DNA from: Streptomyces longispororuber
GTDB lineage: Bacteria; Actinomycetota; Actinomycetes; Streptomycetales; Streptomycetaceae
Reading direction: 5' to 3'
Assembly (NCBI RefSeq): GCF_024448165.1
Contig: NZ_JAMOLN010000102.1
Span: 1-35,954, forward strand
Length of the DNA stretch: 35,954 bases
How positions within the stretch are numbered: the first letter of the stretch is position 1; each line of letters opens with the position of its first letter. Made by a program: the position numbers and the translations under genes. The notes beneath the pieces are model-generated. The model saw only the letters and a program-made list of their open reading frames with translations. It had not been told where the DNA came from and ran no database searches. Positions 31,279-35,954 of this stretch are shown piece by piece.

Positions 31279-32043
31279 TCACTCGGCCGTGGTCCCGCGG
31301 CCGCCGCCGAGTGCCGCGCGCACCTGCGGATCGTCCACCGCGCGCACCCCGCGCACCGCCACCGCGAGCAGGCTGCCCGTGCCCTTCGGCAGCGCGGCGA
31401 GCAGCCGCTGACCGGTGGGGGAGGCCCAGCGGGTGTACGGGTGGATCTCGATCCTGGCGATCGCCAGACAGCTCAGGGTGAGCAGCAGCGGCAGCGCGAA
31501 CCACGCCGCCACCGGGGTCCCGGGCGCCGTGTCCTGACCGGGCATCAGGGTGGCGAGCGCGCCGAGGGCCAGCACGGCGACCACCGCGGCCTGCACCTGC
31601 CGCACCGCCCCGGCGATCGTCGACCGGGAGGCGTCCGGCACCGCGAGTCCGGCCGCGACGAGGCGCTCGGCCAGCGTGCGCACGGCCTCGCCGGCGGCCG
31701 CGGTCGCCCGCAGCGGCGCTATGCGCGACTGCCCGTCGGGGCCGATCGCGCCGAGCACCGAACGCTCCATGGCGTCCCGGCCCTCGGGGTCGACGACCGT
31801 CGCCCACCCGGTGTGCGCGAGCAGCAGCCGGCGGCCGCGGGCCAGCGACACCAGCGTCACGTCCGCGACCCGGCCGGGCCCGCCCGACAGGAACGCCGTC
31901 TCGTACAGGGACAGTTCGTGCCCCCGGTGCGCGTCGCCGGCGAGGCGCTCGCTGTCGGCGGCGCGCACGGCCGCGAGGCAGAGGCGGCCGCAGGACACGA
32001 GCGCGGCGGCACAGGCCATGAGGAGGAACAGGACCCAGAACAT
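31279..32043 (-). CDS. TIGR04222 domain-containing membrane protein (second copy)
   Basis: 254 residues. An N-terminal membrane helix (about 1-26) is followed by the LSLYETAFLSGGPGRVADVTLVSLARGRRL block, which is the TIGR04222 signature ('Y-E-x-A-x-L-x-GG-P-x-RVAD'), and GWATVVDPEG. Two more membrane helices lie at about 153-172 and 177-198, and a short Gly-rich tail (ALGGGRGTTAE) ends the protein. The Cys/Gly-rich low-complexity tail common in relatives is absent. It is 63 nt after the DUF4142 gene, in a run of four minus-strand genes ending at the DUF692 enzyme. Function unknown. Confidence 0.78.
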   Translation of the reverse strand: MFWVLFLLMACAAALVSCGRLCLAAVRAADSERLAGDAHRGHELSLYETAFLSGGPGRVADVTLVSLARGRRLLLAHTGWATVVDPEGRDAMERSVLGAIGPDGQSRIAPLRATAAAGEAVRTLAERLVAAGLAVPDASRSTIAGAVRQVQAAVVAVLALGALATLMPGQDTAPGTPVAAWFALPLLLTLSCLAIARIEIHPYTRWASPTGQRLLAALPKGTGSLLAVAVRGVRAVDDPQVRAALGGGRGTTAE

Positions 32044-32106
32044 GCGGAGTTTCTACGGCAGACGTTCGGGTAACCGCTATGGCCTGTTCACTATGCGGAC
32101 GGAGGG

Positions 32107-32952
32107 TTAGCGGGACGTGACGTTCCGCTTGTTCGTCCTGCCCGGGTTCGGTGACTTCTTCCCCTTGCCCGCAGCGGGGCTGCCCCGGGGCGGTTCCGGC
32201 TTGGGGCGCGACGCGGCCGGGGGCAGCGGGAACGACGCGGTGGGCGTCGGCGACACCGGTGTCGGGGTGCCGGGCGACGGCGTCGGGCCGGGCGGGGCGG
32301 CGGACCGGGTCGCCGGGGGCGGGCTCGCGGTGGCCGCGTCCCTGGCCAGCGCGTCGAAGTCGACGAGGCCGGTCGCCTCCAGCACCTTGATGTGGTCAAG
32401 GACCGTGGTGTTCGCGTCGTCCGCGAGGTCCCGCACCAGCGAGTTGCGCGTCGAGGCACGGACCTGGGCCACGAGCGAGAACACCTGTCCGTGCGCACGG
32501 CGCAGCACGTTGGCGAACCTCCGCTCGTAGTCGTCGCCCCTGGCCGCCGTCAACTCCCGCAGCCAGCCCTGCTGCTGGTCGTTCGGCTGGTTGGGCAGTT
32601 CGAGCCCGAGCTGCGCCGCGACCTCCCGCACCCGGGCGTCCAGGAACGTGTGGCCCGCCACCAGATGCTCGCCCGCCGTCTCGATCGCCTTGCTCGGTGC
32701 CCGCTCCTCGGCCTGCTGCCCCGCGGGCAGCTCCCACAGCCCGGCGAGCCGCACCTTGGTGATGAAGAGGCGGTCGGTGGCCGACAGCGGGCCGAATCTG
32801 GTCGACACCGTCTGCGCGTTCAGGGTGTCGAGGCCGGTGCCCGAGCGGTCCGCGTACGACCAGATCGGGAAGACGAGCGCGGCCAGCGTCGCCACGAGAG
32901 CCGTGACGATGAGTCCGGTGCCGCTGACGCGGTGGGGTAAGTGCAGTCGCAT
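32107..32952 (-). CDS. DUF4142 (ferritin-like) secreted or anchored protein
   Basis: A 281-residue protein with an N-terminal hydrophobic segment (about 12-32) and a DUF4142 helical domain at about 58-190. The domain is recognised from LSATDRLFITKVRLAGLWELPAG, the GEHLVAGHTFLDARVREVAAQLG helix and RRAHGQVFSLVAQVRASTRN. The tail after about 205 is Pro/Ala/Ser-rich then strongly basic (GKGKKSPNPGRTNKRN), probably disordered and wall-facing. DUF4142 proteins are related to the ferritin-like fold but lack an agreed function. Two compact GC hairpins lie upstream. It stands between two TIGR04222 genes. Confidence 0.82.
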   Translation of the reverse strand: MRLHLPHRVSGTGLIVTALVATLAALVFPIWSYADRSGTGLDTLNAQTVSTRFGPLSATDRLFITKVRLAGLWELPAGQQAEERAPSKAIETAGEHLVAGHTFLDARVREVAAQLGLELPNQPNDQQQGWLRELTAARGDDYERRFANVLRRAHGQVFSLVAQVRASTRNSLVRDLADDANTTVLDHIKVLEATGLVDFDALARDAATASPPPATRSAAPPGPTPSPGTPTPVSPTPTASFPLPPAASRPKPEPPRGSPAAGKGKKSPNPGRTNKRNVTSR

Positions 32953-32988
32953 GGTGCCTCCTGGTGCGGCACCGCACGCTAGTGCGCC

Positions 32989-33070
32989 CCCGGCACGGGG
33001 TGCCGGGCATCAGTCGGGACTACGTCAACTGCGGTACGGGGCGCGGGGGTTGTGCGGTTCGCGCGCCCCG
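32989..33070 (-). terminator. Two GC hairpins after the first TIGR04222 gene
   Basis: Reading down the minus strand from the stop at 33077: a 9-bp stem (33062-33070 with 33037-33045, 16-nt loop), then an 8-bp stem (33000-33007 with 32989-32996, GGG loop). Together they probably terminate the DUF692-TIGR04222 transcript ahead of the DUF4142 promoter. No T-tract is present. Confidence 0.5.
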
Positions 33071-33076
33071 CGCCGG

Positions 33077-33913
33077 TCAGTAGGTGCTCGGTGGTGCGGG
33101 CGGCGGGGGCGGCGTGTACACCGTCGGCGGGGTCGACGAGGGTGCCCTCGGCCGGGGCGCCAGCATCGCCGCGAGCACCGGGTCGGGGATGCGGGAGGCG
33201 CCGTGCAGCGCCACGGCCAGGGCCGGGCCGGCCGTGGGGAGGGCGTCGGCGCGGTGGGCTTCGGCACGGTAGGCGGCGATGGCGGCGCGGCCGGCCGAGG
33301 TGAGACCGGCGCCGCCCGCCCGGCCTCCGACGAGACCGGCCACCAGCAGCCCGCAGAGGAATCCCGGCAACAGCCACAGCGGCAGCAGCTCGCGCCCGTC
33401 GGCGTCCGCCATGTCCGTGATCACCAGCATCAGCGGGACCGAGCCGATCTGCACGACCACGCAGAGGACGGCGTAAGCAGCCGCCGAGCCGCGCAACCAG
33501 CGGCCGCCGCGCCGCGAGAGCAACAGGCCGCGCCCCGCGAGGCGCTCGTCGAGACGCCGAACGGCGCCGCCGCGCGCCACCTTCAGGAACAGCGGACGCA
33601 GTTCGCCGTGCGGCACCGTGGCACAGGCGTCGAGCACGGCCCGCTCCACCCGGTTGCGGCCCACCGCGCCGGGCTTCGCCACCAACGCGCCGGACGCGTC
33701 GACCCCGACCAGACCGGCCGCGTGCAGCGCCGCGAGCGCGGTGAGCGTGACCTGATCGGGGCCGCCGACGAGGCGCGCGGCCTCCAGCACGTCCTCCACC
33801 GGCGGTGCCGGCTCGTCCGGATCGGCGTTCCCGTACAGCCACGCGAACACGACCAGCAGCACCAGCGCCCCCACGCCCAGCACGGCGTACAGGAGCACCC
33901 CCGCGGTGCTCAC
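33077..33913 (-). CDS. TIGR04222 domain-containing membrane protein next to DUF692
   Basis: 278 residues. An N-terminal membrane helix (about 5-27, VLLYAVLGVGALVLLVVFAWLYG) precedes the DVLEAARLVGGPDQVTLTALAALHAAGLV block typical of TIGR04222. Two further helices (about 142-165 and 178-199) follow, then a cytoplasmic helix region and a Pro-rich tail (PPTVYTPPPPPAPPSTY). Relatives often end in Gly/Cys-rich low-complexity sequence; here it is replaced by proline. GTG 33913 begins 6 nt after the DUF692 stop, so the two are one operon. Presumed partner of the MNIO enzyme; role unproven. Confidence 0.8.
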   Translation of the reverse strand: MSTAGVLLYAVLGVGALVLLVVFAWLYGNADPDEPAPPVEDVLEAARLVGGPDQVTLTALAALHAAGLVGVDASGALVAKPGAVGRNRVERAVLDACATVPHGELRPLFLKVARGGAVRRLDERLAGRGLLLSRRGGRWLRGSAAAYAVLCVVVQIGSVPLMLVITDMADADGRELLPLWLLPGFLCGLLVAGLVGGRAGGAGLTSAGRAAIAAYRAEAHRADALPTAGPALAVALHGASRIPDPVLAAMLAPRPRAPSSTPPTVYTPPPPPAPPSTY

Positions 33914-33919
33914 GGCCGG

Positions 33920-35233
33920 TCACCCCCGGCCGAGCGCGAGCCGTGCCGCCCGCAGGGCCCGGGCCACCGGCCGTCCCGACGGGGGCTTCGGTCCCGACCG
34001 GTCCAGCCACCACTGTGTCAACTCCCGCCGGGCGACGGCGTCGTGGACCCGCTGCCCGATGAGCTGGTCCTCGGCGAAGTCGAGCGCGTCGCGCCGGTAG
34101 CCGGCGGTCATCGGCCGCCGCGCGGCGTACCCGAGGAACGCCGTGCGGTACGTCGACGCGCCCAGGATCACCGGCAGTTCGGGCGCCACCTTCGCCACGA
34201 CGTCGGCCCGCTTGCCCGCCAGGGCCCGGCTCTGCACGGCCAGCCGCGCGCGGTCGAAGCCCTCGGGCGCGGGGGTGCCCGCGACGAGGGAGGAGAGCAG
34301 CGCGGCCTGCGCCAGCCCGACCCGGCCCCGCACGACGTCCTCGACGGGCGCGTCCGGCACCCGGGCCGAGGGCACGTCGGCCCGGCGGGCGGGGGGTGCG
34401 GCGGCCGCCACCGTCTCCCGGATCGTGGCCACCTCGCGCCCCAGCTCGCCCGCGTCATCGGGGAAGTTCTCGTCCCGCTCCAGCAGGACGCCGGGCGGCG
34501 TCACCCGGGACGCGAGGTCGGCCAGGACGTCGAGGACCGGCTGCGGCACCGGGTGCGCGTGGCTGTCGTGCCAGACGCCGTCCCGCTCGAATCCGCCCGC
34601 CACGTGCACGTAGGCGATGGCCTCGACCGGCAGCTCGTCCAGCGCCTTCGCCGGGTCCTCGCCCCGGTTGACGTGGTTGGTGTGCAGGTTCGCCACGTCG
34701 ATCAGCAGCCGTACGCCGGTGCGCTCCACCAGCTCGTACAGGAACTGTCCCTCGGACATCTCCTCGCCGGGCCAGCCGAACAGTGCCGCGATGTTCTCCA
34801 CCGCGAGCGGCACCGGCAGCGCGTCCTGGGCGATCCGGACGTTCTCGCAGAGCACGTCGAGCGCGTCGCGGGTGCGCGGCACCGGCAGCAGGTGACCGGC
34901 CTCCAGGAGCTGCGACGCGGTGCGCTCGCCGCCCGCGCGGACGAAGGCGATGTGCTCGGTGACCAGCGGTGAGCCGAGCGCCTCGGCGCGCGCGGCCAGC
35001 TCGGCGAGCCGCTGCTCGTCGGGCCGGTCCGCGCCGCCCAGGCCCAGGGAGACGCCGTGCGGCACGACGGTCACGCCGCGCTCGCGCAGCCGCAGCAGGG
35101 AGTCGGGCAGATGGCCGGGGCACACGTTCTCGGCGACGGCCTCGACCCAGTCGATGCCCGGCATGGCCTCGACGACGTCGGCGATCTCCGGTCGCCAGCC
35201 GATCCCGGTGCCCAGGTGTGGCAGGTGCTGCAT
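33920..35233 (-). CDS. DUF692 multinuclear iron oxidase (MNIO) with fused BufC/HvfC-like C-terminal domain
   Basis: 437 residues. Residues 1 to about 275 form a TIM-barrel DUF692 domain with the full set of likely metal ligands: H59 (PHGVSLGLG), E93-H94 (TEHIAF), E146 (VENIAA), D179 and N182 (IDVANLHTNH), H210 (YVHVAGG), D223/H225 (HDSHAH) and E252-x-D254 (LERDENFP). DUF692 enzymes such as MbnB, TglH and ChrH use two or three irons to modify Cys or other residues of ribosomal peptides. Residues about 300-395 form a helical domain resembling the separate BufC/HvfC partner proteins (VQSRALAGKRADVV, LGASTYRTAFLGYAARRP). ATG 35233 has GAGGAGGGGG 6 nt upstream. No small precursor peptide is seen next to it. 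Confidence 0.88.
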   Translation of the reverse strand: MQHLPHLGTGIGWRPEIADVVEAMPGIDWVEAVAENVCPGHLPDSLLRLRERGVTVVPHGVSLGLGGADRPDEQRLAELAARAEALGSPLVTEHIAFVRAGGERTASQLLEAGHLLPVPRTRDALDVLCENVRIAQDALPVPLAVENIAALFGWPGEEMSEGQFLYELVERTGVRLLIDVANLHTNHVNRGEDPAKALDELPVEAIAYVHVAGGFERDGVWHDSHAHPVPQPVLDVLADLASRVTPPGVLLERDENFPDDAGELGREVATIRETVAAAAPPARRADVPSARVPDAPVEDVVRGRVGLAQAALLSSLVAGTPAPEGFDRARLAVQSRALAGKRADVVAKVAPELPVILGASTYRTAFLGYAARRPMTAGYRRDALDFAEDQLIGQRVHDAVARRELTQWWLDRSGPKPPSGRPVARALRAARLALGRG

Positions 35234-35329
35234 GTGCGTCCCCCTCCTCTGCCGTGACCGTGCGCTGCGGCGTGCTGATGTCATGGCCCCGGCGTGCCGT
35301 GCCGAACCCAGGAGGGGGGACGTTCAGAG

Positions 35330-35954
35330 CTAGATCTGAGGTTTCACCGCCGGCCACCGCAGCGGGTCGCGGCCCAGGAGCCGCAGCATCCGGTCCAGGT
35401 CGGAGCCGTCCCCGGCCGGGTCGACCGGCGGTCCGAACGCGGCGCCCGGCGCACGGGACAGCGGGTCGGCCGGCACCCGCAGCGCGACCTTGAGGGCGGC
35501 CGCGACGACCGGTCCCGGCAGCTCGGCCGGGACGCCGAGGGCGGCGGCGACGTCCCAGGCGTGCACGGCGTAGTCCACGAGGTGGAAGCCGACCGCGATC
35601 CGCCCCGGCCAGCCGCCGCCCGGCCCCGGCCCGTCCCGCCCCAGCTCCGGGAGCGCGAACTCCCGCTCCAGGACGCCCGGTTCGCCGAACGCGGCGATCA
35701 CGTCGAGCGCGCCGGCCCGGTGCGCCGCCGCGAGATCCGCACCGCCCTCCGCCGGCTCCCGCCAGTGGGCGAGATCGTCCCCGGCGCCCCGCGCGCCCGC
35801 CGCGAAACCGCGGTGCTGGGCCGTCATGTGCGCGACGAGCCGGCCCACGGTCCACCCCGCGCAGGGGGTGTCGCGCCGCCAGTCGCCGTCGCGGACCAGG
35901 CCGACGAGGCGTACGGACTCCTGGACGGCGAGCCGGTCGAGAGCGATCAGGTCG
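35330..35954 (-). CDS. DinB/maleylpyruvate-isomerase-like protein (5' end outside window)
   Basis: The frame runs off the window edge. Visible are about 207 residues, including DLIALDRLAVQ..., the TPCAGWTVGRLVAHM motif and FHLVDYAVHAWDVAAALG, hallmarks of the TIGR03086/mycothiol-dependent maleylpyruvate isomerase-type DinB family. The His residues in VAHMTAQH and in FHLVDYAVHAWD are the usual metal ligands. Members are mycothiol-dependent enzymes or of unknown function; nothing here fixes a substrate. An internal ATG (35848) exists but starting there would remove the conserved first helix and TPCAGW motif. Confidence 0.85.
   Translation of the reverse strand, partial: DLIALDRLAVQESVRLVGLVRDGDWRRDTPCAGWTVGRLVAHMTAQHRGFAAGARGAGDDLAHWREPAEGGADLAAAHRAGALDVIAAFGEPGVLEREFALPELGRDGPGPGGGWPGRIAVGFHLVDYAVHAWDVAAALGVPAELPGPVVAAALKVALRVPADPLSRAPGAAFGPPVDPAGDGSDLDRMLRLLGRDPLRWPAVKPQI

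Noticed and set aside
35234..35329. Small precursor peptide for the DUF692 enzyme in the upstream gap
   Set aside because: The 96-nt gap shows no short frame with a ribosome-binding site and Cys-rich end.
1..35954. tRNA genes, CRISPR arrays, insertion sequences, attachment sites
   Set aside because: No cloverleaf-like stretch, regularly spaced repeat, transposase or integrase motif was seen on either strand.

Overview
The window is high-GC actinomycete chromosome, almost certainly Streptomyces. Coding is dense, with frequent GTG starts and 4-bp ATGA/GTGA start-stop overlaps. The middle carries a conserved Streptomyces core: beta-oxidation pair, RNase D, sporulation regulator WhiI, DUF3000, hemE, then hemY/cgoX and hemQ/chdC. 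I saw no tRNA, rRNA, CRISPR array, insertion sequence or phage gene. No gene-free stretch reaches 300 bp.

Left part (1-15498): an envelope/wall-glycopolymer neighbourhood. It holds the tail of a probable membrane glycosyltransferase, an LCP-family ligase, galE, and two secretion-signal-free beta-propeller proteins, one with a degenerate PIG-L domain. A tightly coupled five-gene operon follows (5489-14035): CDP-alcohol phosphatidyltransferase, a 1504-residue GT2-GT2-TagF fusion, an SGNH hydrolase, a protein with an Ig/cadherin-like end, and an NAGPA-type phosphodiester glycosidase lipoprotein. A sigma-E-like promoter and a pair of 11-bp direct repeats lie in front of it. A NYN/PIN protein and a third propeller paralogue close the region. 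My inference is that this locus makes, tailors and trims a phosphodiester-linked surface glycan, that the LCP protein may attach it, and that the propellers may bind it.

Middle part (15502-23000, minus strand): a dispersed-type Streptomyces intergenic repeat, fadB-like and thiolase genes, a diiron ferritin-like protein, RNase D, whiI behind a recognisable sigma-WhiG promoter, and a DUF3000 gene. Strong hairpins separate the units. Two related palindromes, in front of the thiolase and ferritin-like genes, look like sites for one repressor.

Right part (23038-35954): hemE; a CoA-disulfide-reductase-like flavoprotein; a DUF4349 lipoprotein divergent from hemY-hemQ (coproporphyrin-dependent haem pathway); an RNHCP zinc-ribbon protein; a secreted TAP-type alpha/beta hydrolase. 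Next is a minus-strand group: two TIGR04222 membrane proteins, a DUF4142 protein and a DUF692 (MNIO) enzyme whose C-terminus looks like a fused BufC/HvfC-type partner. The window ends in a DinB/maleylpyruvate-isomerase-like gene.

Several genes (galE, the third propeller gene, rnd, hemE, the flavoprotein, hemY) have a -10-like hexamer 6-7 nt before the start codon and no good ribosome-binding site. They are probably leaderless.
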